A stretch of DNA of 64,000 bases, from NCBI RefSeq assembly GCF_024505185.1, contig NZ_JANIBJ010000005.1, positions 62,001-126,000 on the forward strand, given 5' to 3'. The stretch is from Methylomonas subterranea (GTDB lineage Bacteria > Pseudomonadota > Gammaproteobacteria > Methylococcales > Methylomonadaceae). The position numbers and the translations under genes were made by a program. Below the pieces are notes generated by a model. The model was not told the origin of the DNA, did not search any database, and was given only the letters and a program-made list of their open reading frames with translations. Below, in pieces: positions 1-8,854 of this stretch; positions within the stretch are counted from its first letter, which is position 1; every line of letters begins with the position of its first letter.

Positions 1-174
1 CAAATCGCCATTGATGTCGTTCAACACTTCGACTTCGGCGCGCTCCTTCATAAACAACAGTGCCGCGCCGCCGGCGAAGGGCTCCACGTAGCAGCTGTGA
101 TCAGGAAACAGGGGTAGGATATGTTTAGCCAGACGACGCTTGCCGCCTACCCAGGGAATGATCGGTTTTGCCAT
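1..174 (-). CDS. dam: DNA adenine methylase, N-terminal part (cut by window edge)
   Basis: The first 58 residues read as the start of a class D12 N6-adenine methyltransferase. There is a [11 protein letters not shown] beginning, then the S-adenosylmethionine-binding V-E-P-F-A-G-G-A-A motif, then an L-N-D-I-N-G-D-L stretch typical of the family. The enzyme would methylate adenine (probably GATC) in phage DNA and so protect it from host nucleases or alter regulation. The start codon lies inside the end of the com-like gene, overlapping it by 50 bp, which suggests translational coupling as in Mu com-mom. The C-terminal part with the DPPY motif is outside the window. Confidence 0.85.
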   Translation of the reverse strand, partial: MAKPIIPWVGGKRRLAKHILPLFPDHSCYVEPFAGGAALLFMKERAEVEVLNDINGDL

Positions 175-331
175 CGTAATCCTCATTATCAGGCGCTCGT
201 GGCACTCGGGTAAGAGGCTCAATGGCCTTCAAATCGTTCAATGTCCCGCAACGGGTACATTTAATAACCAGACGTGTAAAGGCCGCTTCGGCCAATTTGC
301 GGCCGCAATGACCGCAACGTATCGTTTCCAT
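125..331 (-). CDS. com: Com-like zinc-finger translational activator
   Basis: A 68-residue protein with two CxxC pairs close to the N-terminus (C-G-H-C and C-T-R-C), matching the size and layout of the Mu Com family. In Mu, Com binds the mRNA and opens the start of the DNA-modification gene mom. The gene lies at the distal end of the late tail operon and overlaps the start of the downstream adenine methylase, so it probably controls that gene's translation. An in-frame GTG three codons upstream (position 340) is an alternative start. I chose the ATG because it gives the M-x-x-I-R-C beginning of the family; no strong Shine-Dalgarno decides it. Confidence 0.75.
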   Translation of the reverse strand: METIRCGHCGRKLAEAAFTRLVIKCTRCGTLNDLKAIEPLTRVPRAPDNEDYDGKTDHSLGRRQASSG

Positions 332-418
332 AATTGCCACTTTAGACTAGGCTTACACCGCTGTGTGCACAGCACGGTGCCTTGGCCTGAAGCAGCTCAC
401 CCCTGCGGATGGTGGCTG

Positions 419-442
419 GTCTCGATGTTAGCGCATCGAGAC
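419..442. other. Perfect 9-bp hairpin in the spacer before com
   Basis: The arms GTCTCGATG and CATCGAGAC are separated by 6 bases. The hairpin lies in the 127-bp spacer between the tail-fibre-assembly gene and com. No T-run follows on the minus strand, so it is not an obvious terminator. It may be an attenuator or an RNA-stability element before the com-dam pair. No copy of the late-promoter palindrome seen elsewhere in the prophage lies in this spacer. Confidence 0.5.
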
Positions 443-458
443 ACGTCGCACCGTTTAA

Positions 459-1145
459 TTACTCGCCGAACACGGCCGGCCAATTGGCCAACACGTCATA
501 ACCCGACAAATCCTCAGCTGAATTAATAGCTGCTCTGTGAACCTGACTCGCGGCAAACACCAATGCTTGCTGCAACCCGGCGCTGCTGACTAAATCAAAC
601 GCCAACTGCGCGGTAATCGCCACCGGCGAACCATCCATCGTCGACCAATACACCGTTTGACCGGAAATGGTGATAGCGTCAGACATAGCCCCGCCAGCCG
701 CCAGCAAATCACGGGCTTTATCTTTTAGCCCCAGGTGCTGTGTCAGGCTAAATTCATCGGAATGAAACCATTTTGTAATACCGCCGCCTATTTGCACCGG
801 GAATCCTGCACGCCAACGCCGCGAGCGCTCGACATCCAAAGCCTCTAACAATTGCGCCACCGTAACAGGGGCGGACTCCAACGCATACGGCGGCGGCTCA
901 ATGCCCAATTCGGCGATTTCGTGGCGGCTGCCGTCTGGCAGGTAATACACTGCGCCGCGATGATCAGGCACATTGACCCAAGCGCCGCTTTGCCACACCG
1001 GCCAAGCGCCAGGCTCCGGCGTTGGCGCGACATCTACAGAGTGGGTGGGTGCAATGAATTGGCCTGGCACCAGCGGGCTTTCTTGCGCGTCATAAGTGCT
1101 GCGATATGCGCCCGTCGATGGGTCGTATAGATACACTGTTTTCAT
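459..1145 (-). CDS. Tail-fibre assembly type protein with DUF4376-like domain
   Basis: 228 residues. The N-terminal half is a short-repeat, proline-rich segment common in phage tail-fibre accessory proteins. The C-terminal half (from about residue 105) has the R-R-W-R-A-G-F-P-V, G-G-I-T-K-W-F-H-S-D and H-L-G-L-K segments of DUF4376 domains. It lies 8 bp downstream of the collar-type tail fibre gene, where Mu-like phages put tail-fibre chaperone genes. A role in fibre folding or attachment is inferred from this position. Confidence 0.7.
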   Translation of the reverse strand: MKTVYLYDPSTGAYRSTYDAQESPLVPGQFIAPTHSVDVAPTPEPGAWPVWQSGAWVNVPDHRGAVYYLPDGSRHEIAELGIEPPPYALESAPVTVAQLLEALDVERSRRWRAGFPVQIGGGITKWFHSDEFSLTQHLGLKDKARDLLAAGGAMSDAITISGQTVYWSTMDGSPVAITAQLAFDLVSSAGLQQALVFAASQVHRAAINSAEDLSGYDVLANWPAVFGE

Positions 1146-1153
1146 AAATTGCC

Positions 1154-2131
1154 TCAGAATTTAACGCAGAATTTGACACGGTGACCGGCGGCTTTGTTAA
1201 ATGCGCCGCCCGTGGAAGATGTGGCCGTCAATACACCAGCCGCCTGCGATCCGCCAGCAAATGCAGGCGCTACGCCAACCTCGCGGTAGTAGTTATGCGT
1301 ATGGGCAATCACCTCACCGATTGTCGCGGAACCGACGCCACCAACCCCAGCCTGCAAAACGGTATAATCCCCAGGCAGCCACGGCATCCCAAACGTGGTG
1401 GCGCCATCCCCCACACCCCATGGATACCCCTGCGCCGCGTAGACATCATGCAATTTGGCATAGGTGGCACGGGATAGATTTGTTTGCGCAGTCGGCAGTG
1501 CCAAATAACCATCCGGCACGGTCGGACCGGAAAATATTTTGATAAACCCCACATCATCGGACGCGGCAATGATTCCCTTGGCCGGGTTCATCAATACCCA
1601 CTTATCCAACGTCAGGTCATAGCGCAATTCCGCCCAAAATCCTGCGCCGGCTATATCGCCCGCAACCAATGGCAGGTTGTTGCCCTTGACAATAGTCTTA
1701 TGCGCAATCGTGCCATTATTCGGCGTAAACGTCGGCGTCGCGGTGGCATTGGGCGCCAAGGCGCGTACATATAGCGTCATCCCGTCAGCCGAACCAAGCC
1801 CGGTAATCGCCGGAAAAAACGCCGCCACAATCGCATCCGGCGCGCCCACCACGTCGGCGCTGGCCGCTTTATAGGTATCCGCCTGCACGGCGATTTTGGC
1901 CGCATAATCACCGCCAGGGTCGACGGCGGCAAATTTGGCCTGTAGGGCCTGCAACAATTGCCCGTTATTGCTCTTATTCAACGTGATTTCAGCCCACTGA
2001 ATCACGTGCACCAACTCCATCTGCACCGCGTTCAGCCATTCGGCGGTAATCTCGGTCGGCGGACGGTTCAACAACGGGTCTTCCCAGACGAACATACCGG
2101 CCAAATTACCGGCGCCATCAATCTTGTGCAT
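1154..2131 (-). CDS. Tail fibre protein with phage collar domain
   Basis: 325 residues. The N-terminus (about 1-75) resembles the baseplate-attachment part of Mu-like tail fibres, with an E-W-L-N-A-V-Q-M-E-L segment. The C-terminal part (about 195-280) has a tail-collar signature: a G-F-I-K-I-F-S-G start, then a P-D-G-Y-L and a G-D-G-A-T-T-F segment. It probably recognises the host surface. Its start overlaps the end of the gp48-like gene by 14 bp. No invertible segment or recombinase gene lies next to it here, so there is no sign of Mu-style host-range switching. Confidence 0.8.
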   Translation of the reverse strand: MHKIDGAGNLAGMFVWEDPLLNRPPTEITAEWLNAVQMELVHVIQWAEITLNKSNNGQLLQALQAKFAAVDPGGDYAAKIAVQADTYKAASADVVGAPDAIVAAFFPAITGLGSADGMTLYVRALAPNATATPTFTPNNGTIAHKTIVKGNNLPLVAGDIAGAGFWAELRYDLTLDKWVLMNPAKGIIAASDDVGFIKIFSGPTVPDGYLALPTAQTNLSRATYAKLHDVYAAQGYPWGVGDGATTFGMPWLPGDYTVLQAGVGGVGSATIGEVIAHTHNYYREVGVAPAFAGGSQAAGVLTATSSTGGAFNKAAGHRVKFCVKF

Positions 2132-2696
2132 AACTCACCTCGCCGCCGGCGGCGGAAATATCTTCAAACCACAGAAACACATGCGCTTGCTTAAATGCAT
2201 TCAGCGCCTGCCACAATAAATATGGGTCAACCACGGAGCGGTAATAGCGCACCCGCAAGACATACCGGCCGCGACTGCCCCAGCAACGATCCCCCACATG
2301 ACTGCCCACCCGTAACGGGCCGACCAGATGATCCACTTGCACCAGCGGCACGGGAAACACGGCATCGGCATGCCATAAACGCACACCCACACAACTGCCC
2401 ACGCGGGCGGGGGTTCTGGGGATAGATTCGTTAATCGAGGCAACGGCCTGATTGGCTACGGCCCGGTATGCATTGATATGCCAATTTGCCGAGCCGGGCC
2501 GATGTATCTCAATCGCCCGATCCAACACCTTTTGCGTTTCGGCTTCGACGCGTGCCAGCTCTTCGCCGGTTGCCTGCAAGAATTGCAACCCCACGCTGCC
2601 GGCCTGCCAATCCCACGCCGCGCCGGGCGGTAACAAGGCCTGAATGCTGGCTGCATAGTCGCCGGCGCTGTGCTGGGTGATCTGCATTAAACCCAT
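2118..2696 (-). CDS. Mu gp48-like tail protein (YmfQ/DUF2313 family)
   Basis: 192 residues. The opening H-S-A-G-D-Y-A-A-S-I-Q-A-L-L-P-P-G-A-A-W pattern is characteristic of the YmfQ/DUF2313 family that closes the baseplate gene run in Mu-like phages. It overlaps gp47 upstream by 10 bp and the tail fibre gene downstream by 14 bp, as expected of a tightly coupled tail operon. In the family it is thought to join baseplate wedge and fibre. That role is from family knowledge. Confidence 0.8.
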   Translation of the reverse strand: MGLMQITQHSAGDYAASIQALLPPGAAWDWQAGSVGLQFLQATGEELARVEAETQKVLDRAIEIHRPGSANWHINAYRAVANQAVASINESIPRTPARVGSCVGVRLWHADAVFPVPLVQVDHLVGPLRVGSHVGDRCWGSRGRYVLRVRYYRSVVDPYLLWQALNAFKQAHVFLWFEDISAAGGEVSYAQD

Positions 2697-3733
2697 AGCA
2701 CCGGATTCAGCACAAACAACTCACCCGGCCCCACCGCCAAATCTGCCAGCGGCGCTAAACGCGTGTACTGTTGCGTCACACTGGCGATCGCCGCATCGAT
2801 CTCCGCCATGGTCAACAGCGCGGTTTCGGCCGATTCGGATAACACCAGTGCCGCCAGTGCGGCTTGGATAGCGTCGCGATTCGCCAGGCTATCGTAGCCG
2901 GGCAATAAATCGACGGTCACATTCACAGGCTTGACCAGCGGCGATACCACGCGCCAATCGGCCGTGGCCGGAGCGATGTTGGTTAAATAATCGGCGACGG
3001 CATTTAAAACCGCCAAGGTAGGCAACCGGTCTGTCAAGGCATTGCAAATCGGCCGCACGATCACCGAGCCCATGCCCAGCACATTCGGTTGCACCAACGC
3101 ACCAGTCACGGAGGGGTGTGCGGTTTTAGCCCAGAATCGATAATCCGCCGACTTACCGGACCGTCCGCCGCGCACTACCATCACCCGCCATTCATCGGCC
3201 ACCCGCACCCGCCAATTTTCCAGCGACTCTTCTTCTTCGCCGCCGGTCAAACCATTGCTATCCACTGTTAAGGTGCTTGATACGCCGGGCACGGGATCGA
3301 CCAATGTGAGCGTTTGCGCGAACAGCAAGTTGCCGGCATTGCCGGCCGTCATGCACCGCACAGCCACCGGCGTATTACCGGCCGTCAACGTCACCGCCGC
3401 CAGCACCGTATAATCGTAACCATTCAGGCCGCGTAACACGGTATCCGCCAATAACGGCGTACCAGGCGTGCCGGTGGCCAATACCGTGCCTTCGGCGGGC
3501 GTGGCCACCAATCGGTCCACACCGTACAGCGCCGCCCAGTCATACAAGCGTTCCAGCTCGCACGTTAGCGGGCTGCATTGCTTATCGATCCACTCCAAAA
3601 AACCGTGCTGACTGTGGCAAGCCCGGCCCCAGGTCGCCGCCAGCGGCCCGCGCAACACCGCCGGCATGGCCGCCAGATCGGTATCGATGCGGGCTTTCAG
3701 TTCAGGGTAGCTGGGGCGAACGTAATCGGTCAC
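2687..3733 (-). CDS. Baseplate J-like protein (Mu gp47)
   Basis: 348 residues, full length for the family. It has the R-P-S-Y-P-E-L start, a central G-L-T-G-G-E-E-E-E-S-L-E-N-W-R-x-R-V motif that marks baseplate J-like proteins, and a C-terminal P-x-V-x-V wedge domain. It forms the baseplate wedge of a contractile tail. The gene overlaps gp46 upstream by 4 bp (ATGA-type) and gp48 downstream. Confidence 0.9.
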   Translation of the reverse strand: MTDYVRPSYPELKARIDTDLAAMPAVLRGPLAATWGRACHSQHGFLEWIDKQCSPLTCELERLYDWAALYGVDRLVATPAEGTVLATGTPGTPLLADTVLRGLNGYDYTVLAAVTLTAGNTPVAVRCMTAGNAGNLLFAQTLTLVDPVPGVSSTLTVDSNGLTGGEEEESLENWRVRVADEWRVMVVRGGRSGKSADYRFWAKTAHPSVTGALVQPNVLGMGSVIVRPICNALTDRLPTLAVLNAVADYLTNIAPATADWRVVSPLVKPVNVTVDLLPGYDSLANRDAIQAALAALVLSESAETALLTMAEIDAAIASVTQQYTRLAPLADLAVGPGELFVLNPVLWV

Positions 3734-4131
3734 AAGGGCACGCTCATAGTAAAGGTGCGACCATTATGCAAACCGCTGATGCGCAGGAACACGCCGGAAA
3801 CGTTTCCAGCGACGCGCGGGTCTTCCGTGACAGACACCGACGTCACGCCATGATCGATTAAGGCCTGCTCCACCATAAACATCGCCTCGCGGCGGGCAGA
3901 ATCGCTTAAGGCTTGCCGGCGCACGTGCCAAAGGCCGGTACCGGCTTCCGCATCCGCCCACCAGCCTCGCCGTTCATACCGATCAGGCACCCGGTTTTCA
4001 GGGGCTTCGGCATCGGTAAACAACACGGCATATAGCAGGGATTGAATCGCGGCCTCCTCCGGATCGACGCTCAATGTGTCGTCAAATACCACATCAAACA
4101 CGCCATTATCGGTTTGCACCAGATTCAACAT
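3730..4131 (-). CDS. Mu gp46-like baseplate protein
   Basis: 133 residues, the usual size for the GP46 family. Family marks are the D-D-T-L-S-V-D start region, R-R-G-W-W-A-D-A near residue 55, and an A-x-R-E-A-M-F-M-V-E-Q-A-L helix. It is a wedge component of the contractile tail, encoded between the spike gp45 and gp47 as in Mu. An exact copy of the phage palindrome GGAAACGTTTCC falls inside the gene and is listed separately. Confidence 0.85.
   Translation of the reverse strand: MLNLVQTDNGVFDVVFDDTLSVDPEEAAIQSLLYAVLFTDAEAPENRVPDRYERRGWWADAEAGTGLWHVRRQALSDSARREAMFMVEQALIDHGVTSVSVTEDPRVAGNVSGVFLRISGLHNGRTFTMSVPL
3796..3807. promoter_or_regulatory. Copy of the late-promoter palindrome inside gp46
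   Basis: GGAAACGTTTCC, a perfect 12-bp palindrome inside the gp46-like coding sequence. The same 12 bases stand upstream of the lysis operon (28168) and near-identical ones upstream of the tape measure (8781) and head operon (16391). If functional it could support internal transcription of gp47, gp48, fibre, com and dam. Being intragenic it may be a chance codon match. Confidence 0.35.
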
Positions 4132-4635
4132 TTACCCTCCCACCGGCTGGCCGGTTTCGCCATCGCCGGACTGCACATCGCCGTGCACATGCTGTTTTAA
4201 CGAAATGCCATCGGCAATCACATCGCCGCCGTTCACCTGCACCGTGCCGTCATTCACAACCACGGTCGGCGCATTATTAATAGTCACGTCATGCCCGCCG
4301 CCCTCGATCACAATGCCCTCGCGGGTCAAAATAATCCGGTGATTCAATTCATCGTCATGCAGCGCCACTTCGCCTTCCTGCAGATCCAGCTGATAACGTT
4401 TGTCGCCCACCACCAACGCCACGCCATAACTGCGGTCGCCAGACGGAAACGCCAGATACACCTGCGCGCCTGGCTTGGGGCGATAACTCAACCCATACGG
4501 CTCAACGCGATTGATGTTATCCAGCACCTCTTCATCCAATACCCGCGTCTGCACCTTGCCGGCACTCACCAGCGTGGCGACGCCTTGCGCAAACACCAGC
4601 TGCAGTCGGTTCCAGATTTGATTATTCACCGGCAA
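4132..4635 (-). CDS. Baseplate spike protein (Mu gp45 / gpV family)
   Basis: 167 residues. It has an OB-fold type N-terminal half, a beta-helical middle with repeated V-x-I/V-N strings, and the C-terminal S-L-K-Q-H-V-H-G tip. The H-x-H pair is known to hold a metal ion in Mu and P2 spikes. It forms the membrane-piercing needle under the tail tube. The next gene starts directly after its stop codon, in the conserved P-45-46-47-48 order. Confidence 0.9.
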   Translation of the reverse strand: MPVNNQIWNRLQLVFAQGVATLVSAGKVQTRVLDEEVLDNINRVEPYGLSYRPKPGAQVYLAFPSGDRSYGVALVVGDKRYQLDLQEGEVALHDDELNHRIILTREGIVIEGGGHDVTINNAPTVVVNDGTVQVNGGDVIADGISLKQHVHGDVQSGDGETGQPVGG

Positions 4636-5584
4636 ACGCCTCCCGCTTCATCACGCTCAATTGCGTCATGCTGCCGCGCTGGTCGTCCAGGGTAAACGCC
4701 AGGTCACCGATCAAATACACGCCGTCGACATTCTCTTGCGGAATCGTTACCCGCACCTGAGTGTTAATTGCCCACACGCCACCGGCATGGGTCCAGCCGG
4801 CTACATTCAATTCGATGCGATTAGCTCGCGCCTGCCGGCGGTTACGCTCCAACTCCGCGCGGCGTTCGCTGCCGCCCAGACCCTGGCCGGTTTTATCGGC
4901 GATGATGTGCAATGGCCGGTAAAACCCAATGCCGCTATCTTTGGCGGCGCCTTTCAACGCCTGGTCGTTTTGGTAGTCGTAACCCTTCACCAGATACTCG
5001 GAATAGCGCAACTTGTATTCATCCACCACGGTGTAACTTTCGATGTGCTCGCCATAGCGCAGTGTTGCCACCGGTGCCGCGCTGCTGGGCTCGGTCAACA
5101 TCAGTCCGCCGTCCGCCGTCGGGTACAGCAGCAAGTTAGCCGCGCGGGCGGCGTTGATCAGCGCGTTGGAAGGCGATTCTGATTGCAGGCTAAAATCCGG
5201 CACCAGCGTGGTTTTGGCATTGACGTTTACAGGCACGTTAAAGGTGCTGCAAAGCCGCTTTACCAGCTCTTCCAACTTCAGACCGGACAGGGTTTGCGAG
5301 TATTGGCTGTCAATCAACTCGCGCGCCAGTGAGCGCCCCTCGATGGCTATGCCATGGCTATTGGCATCCACATGACGGCTGATCGAATCGGCGCGGATCG
5401 TCGTCACCACCGCGCCGTCAATCAGCACCTCGATCACCGTATTGGCATCCACACCCAAACGCTCGCCGGTACCGGAACGGGTAACGGCCAAATTCACCGA
5501 CGCGGCCAAATCATCTACCGAGCTACGGATGTGCACCTGTTGCCAGTAGGCATAGCGCTGGCCGTTGAACTTAATCTCAACCAT
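4622..5584 (-). CDS. Baseplate hub protein (Mu gpP, gp44)
   Basis: 320 residues from the chosen start at M-V-E-I-K, which has a G-rich ribosome-binding stretch (GGGCGGGTG) just upstream and overlaps the previous gene by 8 bp. An in-frame longer start at 5632 would run far into gpN and is unlikely. The protein is a gp27-type hub: it carries the I-E-G-R-S-L-A-R-E-L-I-D-S segment of the Mu P family and a C-terminal D-G-V-Y-L-I-G-D domain. It connects the tube to the gp45 spike. Confidence 0.88.
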   Translation of the reverse strand: MVEIKFNGQRYAYWQQVHIRSSVDDLAASVNLAVTRSGTGERLGVDANTVIEVLIDGAVVTTIRADSISRHVDANSHGIAIEGRSLARELIDSQYSQTLSGLKLEELVKRLCSTFNVPVNVNAKTTLVPDFSLQSESPSNALINAARAANLLLYPTADGGLMLTEPSSAAPVATLRYGEHIESYTVVDEYKLRYSEYLVKGYDYQNDQALKGAAKDSGIGFYRPLHIIADKTGQGLGGSERRAELERNRRQARANRIELNVAGWTHAGGVWAINTQVRVTIPQENVDGVYLIGDLAFTLDDQRGSMTQLSVMKREAFAGE

Positions 5585-6734
5585 ACACCCGCCCTTGCAC
5601 AAACAACGGATGCCGCACGCCATTACGCGCAATCAACACCGCCTCGTCGATCTGCATCCGATGCGCCAACACCGTGCTCGGCAGCGGCTGCACCACGTCG
5701 CGGATTTGCCGCGGCTTGAGGTCTTGCGCCATCACCGCCTCGAGCAAGGCCGCGCGGGCGGACACCGCCGCCTGAAACACCGGATCCGGCATGCTGGGCA
5801 GCAAGGCGTCGTAAGCCGCGTCCACCGCCGCCAAACTCGCCGCCCGATCCGCCTCGGTCACATACTCGGTTAACGCGGCCTGCATGGCGGCGCCCAACCA
5901 TAAGCGTCCATGCAAGGCGGCATCGGCGGCTAAATTGGCGCGCAAGGGCGTATCGATGACCGCCCAGGGCGACAAATCGCCGTGGCCGGCATGCAAGGAC
6001 ACTTGCGCCAAGCGCGCGACCAGCCGGGGCCGTTGCGCGGCGGTCAAGTCGGCGCCGCCGCCCAGGCCCACCAGATTGGTTAATCCACGCACGGCGGCCG
6101 CGTATTTCGCCGGAAACCCGGCCAAGGTGCCAACCTCGGTTCTGATACTGCCCACCACGCCCATGATTTGCCGCGACCAAGTCAACGGCAACGAGGCCAA
6201 GGACACCGCCTGCCGGACGTAATCCAACCCGCTTTGCACATTAGCTACGAACGTGCCCAACGTATCGGTAGACATGCTGGCCAAATCGAAATCGGCGGAC
6301 ACCGTATCGCTATAAATAATCGTCCATTCGTTGGCCGCGTCTACCTTATCCTGACTGGGCGCCGGCGGCGAAGCGCCGCCCGCCACAAATTCAATCGACA
6401 GGGTGCAAAAGCCCTGCTCCTGATTGGTTTCCCGCCGTGTCCAGCTGCGGGCGCGCACCCACAACCGGCCCAGCCAAGGGTGAATCAAATAATCCGCGCC
6501 CGGTTTGTTCAGTTCGCTAATCAGCGCATCGCATTCGGTGTCGTAGTCGGCGCCGATAAAATAGGCGTTCAGCGTCCAGCCCTTGGCCTGGCCGCCCAAA
6601 TCCTCCACCACCGGCAACTCGGCGCCGGGGAATTCATGCACCGCCAAGCGCCGGCCGGACTTGGCGTCGTGGCTGTCGGTTAAAAACTCGATGTCGCGAA
6701 AGGCGGCGGTTTGCCAGCGGTCTTGGTAGCTCAT
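5577..6734 (-). CDS. DNA circularisation / tail protein gpN (Mu gp43)
   Basis: 385 residues starting at M-S-Y-Q-D-R-W, whose ATG overlaps the tape-measure stop codon as TAATG. The N-terminal domain carries the F-R-D-I-E-F-L and R-R-L-A-V-H-E-F-P segments typical of the gpN/DNA-circularisation family, followed by an L-I-H-P-W-L-G motif. Family members act in the tail (and in genome circularisation in some phages). A further in-frame start at 6764 lies inside the tape-measure gene and was not used. Confidence 0.87.
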   Translation of the reverse strand: MSYQDRWQTAAFRDIEFLTDSHDAKSGRRLAVHEFPGAELPVVEDLGGQAKGWTLNAYFIGADYDTECDALISELNKPGADYLIHPWLGRLWVRARSWTRRETNQEQGFCTLSIEFVAGGASPPAPSQDKVDAANEWTIIYSDTVSADFDLASMSTDTLGTFVANVQSGLDYVRQAVSLASLPLTWSRQIMGVVGSIRTEVGTLAGFPAKYAAAVRGLTNLVGLGGGADLTAAQRPRLVARLAQVSLHAGHGDLSPWAVIDTPLRANLAADAALHGRLWLGAAMQAALTEYVTEADRAASLAAVDAAYDALLPSMPDPVFQAAVSARAALLEAVMAQDLKPRQIRDVVQPLPSTVLAHRMQIDEAVLIARNGVRHPLFVQGRVYG

Positions 6735-8719
6735 TAGGGTGATCCTGGTGCGCCGGTGCGCCAATTGCCGGTATTACTGCCTCTTATTTCAGTAGAAGCA
6801 ACACCGCTTGATTTTTGTTTGTCCACCCGCGCTACGTACCCCATGTCTTTGGGCTCGATTATCACATGCACCAAGTTCTTAGCCGACTCAACCAGATCAT
6901 AAGCAGAACTACCTAACGTGGTATTTTTATCACCTGTAAGATTTTGCACTTGTTCATCAATCCATGGTTTCACGGTATTGTCGCCAAAATCCTTGCCAAT
7001 ATTCCATCCGACAATAGCGGCTAACGCAGCCCCAAATTTTGATATGCCGCTCGATGCAGCAATAGCGGCTGCAGATAGCCCAGCTCCGCCTCTAGCACCA
7101 CCCAGCGCTAACGTTGTCACCCCTACTGCGGAGCCAAACGCAATAACTGGCGGCGTTGCGCCCACCACGGCTGCGCTCAAATCTGGATAGCGCTGTGACA
7201 AATCACTAAAACCTTGCGCAACTTTCCCAATCGTCGGCGTCAATACATCCATCGCATTTTTTTGGGCAATAGCCGCTTGCTGCTCAGCTTCTCGCACCTT
7301 AAAGCCAGCCGTATCACTAATCACTGAAAATGACTTATCGACTTCACCGCCTGAATTGACATTGTTGGCGTTAATTTTTGCCAATACTTTTGCCATTAAT
7401 TCTGGATTGTTTCGATAGCCTAAAAACGCCATCAGTGCTTGCCTGTCATTGATGATTTCGCCAATGCCGGCACTTTCAGCGATCTTGGTCATGCTTTCCA
7501 ATACTGCTTTACGCTCACTGTCGCTTTTGCTGCTTTTCAACTGTTTCTGCAGATCACGATAATCGGAACGCCTGGAAACATTTTTATCGACCAATTCGCC
7601 GAATGCATCCAACGTATTAACACCTTGTTTCAAGCGTTTTTCAAAATAAGAGGCGGAATTAACCTTTAGCACTTTATCTATCTTGCCGCGCGTATCCTCT
7701 GAATTGATTTTGCTTAACAGGTTTTCGACATTGATACCGGCCTCGTTGCTATTTCCTGCCGTTGTCACGGCTGCCTGATTCAGCGCCACAATACTGGCCA
7801 AACCCTTTGTACCTGAGAACCCAAGACCTTGCGCAGCGGCTAACTGACTAGGCAAAAACTTAGCTTGGTCGGTAAATTCAAATTTGCCTGCTTGTCCGCC
7901 TGCCGCCGCCATATTAAATACCGCTGGCAAATTTTCGGGAGCTACTCCCATATTTTGCATGGCCGCCAACCCAACTTGCACAACATCGGCGGCAGACGTG
8001 TTAGTTGCAGTTGAGGTTTTAATCACCTGTGGCAATAGCTTAATAGCGTCTTGCGTTGTAAATGCGTTGGATGATGCTAATAACTCTAATGCGGACAATG
8101 AATTTTCGCGGGTTCCACCGAACTTGATTGAATCATTAACAGCTTTTTCAAGTTCAGCTTTTCCGGCCTTTCTGCCCCTTACGTCAAGTTCATTGTTTGC
8201 CGTGTTGCTGAGGTATGCAATTCGCTCGTCGAAACTCATGGCGTTCATTACCGGCGCTTTTAGCGTATAGCCTGCGGCGGCAATACCGGCGCCCACCGCC
8301 ACACCCGTCCTAATCCGGTTTTGCGCCGTTTCAAACTGTTTGGCGGCCTTGGCGGCGGCTTGCTGCTCTTTTGTCAGCTTGCCCATTTCGTTGGTCAGGC
8401 GGGTGATTTTTTGCCGAGTCTTTTCGGCGGCGCGGGTGAGTTCGTCCTGGCTGAGTTTGCCGGATGCGGCCAGTCGTTTGTACGCAGATTCGGTGCGCGA
8501 AATTTCTAATTGAATTCGCTTTTCAGAACGCATGCCCAACTGCTCGCGAGCATGGCTCAGGCGCTCGTAACTGGAACGCTGGCGATTGTTGGATTGGTTG
8601 ACCAGGTTTTCCGTTTGCTTGGTCTGCTGCTCGATGCGCTTGGCGACTTTGTCGATGCCCGACGTGGCACCGACGTCCTTAAACTTGAGGCGTAATTCGG
8701 CGGTGGCGGCTGCAGACAT
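6734..8719 (-). CDS. Tail tape measure protein (Mu gp42)
   Basis: 661 residues, long and helical. There is an N-terminal coiled coil (about 20-125, rich in K, E, Q), a tape-measure core domain (about 165-420) with the G-x-x-A-x-F-L-P-S-Q-L type motifs, and hydrophobic segments around 525-575 that fit the membrane-active part of tape measures. The protein sets tail length and is ejected with DNA. It follows a 136-bp non-coding spacer with a late-promoter palindrome, so it probably heads its own transcription unit (like Mu PP). Confidence 0.9.
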   Translation of the reverse strand: MSAAATAELRLKFKDVGATSGIDKVAKRIEQQTKQTENLVNQSNNRQRSSYERLSHAREQLGMRSEKRIQLEISRTESAYKRLAASGKLSQDELTRAAEKTRQKITRLTNEMGKLTKEQQAAAKAAKQFETAQNRIRTGVAVGAGIAAAGYTLKAPVMNAMSFDERIAYLSNTANNELDVRGRKAGKAELEKAVNDSIKFGGTRENSLSALELLASSNAFTTQDAIKLLPQVIKTSTATNTSAADVVQVGLAAMQNMGVAPENLPAVFNMAAAGGQAGKFEFTDQAKFLPSQLAAAQGLGFSGTKGLASIVALNQAAVTTAGNSNEAGINVENLLSKINSEDTRGKIDKVLKVNSASYFEKRLKQGVNTLDAFGELVDKNVSRRSDYRDLQKQLKSSKSDSERKAVLESMTKIAESAGIGEIINDRQALMAFLGYRNNPELMAKVLAKINANNVNSGGEVDKSFSVISDTAGFKVREAEQQAAIAQKNAMDVLTPTIGKVAQGFSDLSQRYPDLSAAVVGATPPVIAFGSAVGVTTLALGGARGGAGLSAAAIAASSGISKFGAALAAIVGWNIGKDFGDNTVKPWIDEQVQNLTGDKNTTLGSSAYDLVESAKNLVHVIIEPKDMGYVARVDKQKSSGVASTEIRGSNTGNWRTGAPGSP

Positions 8720-8780
8720 AAAAAAACTCCGGGGTAGTTTGGGCCGGAGTTTACGGGGGTAAAGCGGTGCGAGTTAGGCG

Positions 8781-8792
8781 GGAAATGTTTCC
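8781..8792 (-). promoter_or_regulatory. Late promoter activator site upstream of the tape measure gene
   Basis: On the minus strand it reads GGAAACATTTCC followed by CGCCTAAC and, 25 bases after the palindrome, CGTAAACTCC. The head-operon site at 16391 shares the palindrome, the GCCTAAC and a CGTAAA element. The palindrome edge is 61 bases from the ATG, almost the same distance as at the head operon. Position and symmetry fit a Mor/C-type dimeric activator site, as for Mu late promoters. Confidence 0.65.
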
Positions 8793-8854
8793 AGGGATTT
8801 CATCCCCTTTTGCAAAAGCACCCACAGGGCATAAAGGAGACAGAGGGGGATTTG

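Noticed and set aside
1154-2131. Mu-style invertible tail-fibre segment
   Set aside because: No second fibre set, no inverted crossover sites and no Gin-type recombinase seen in the window.
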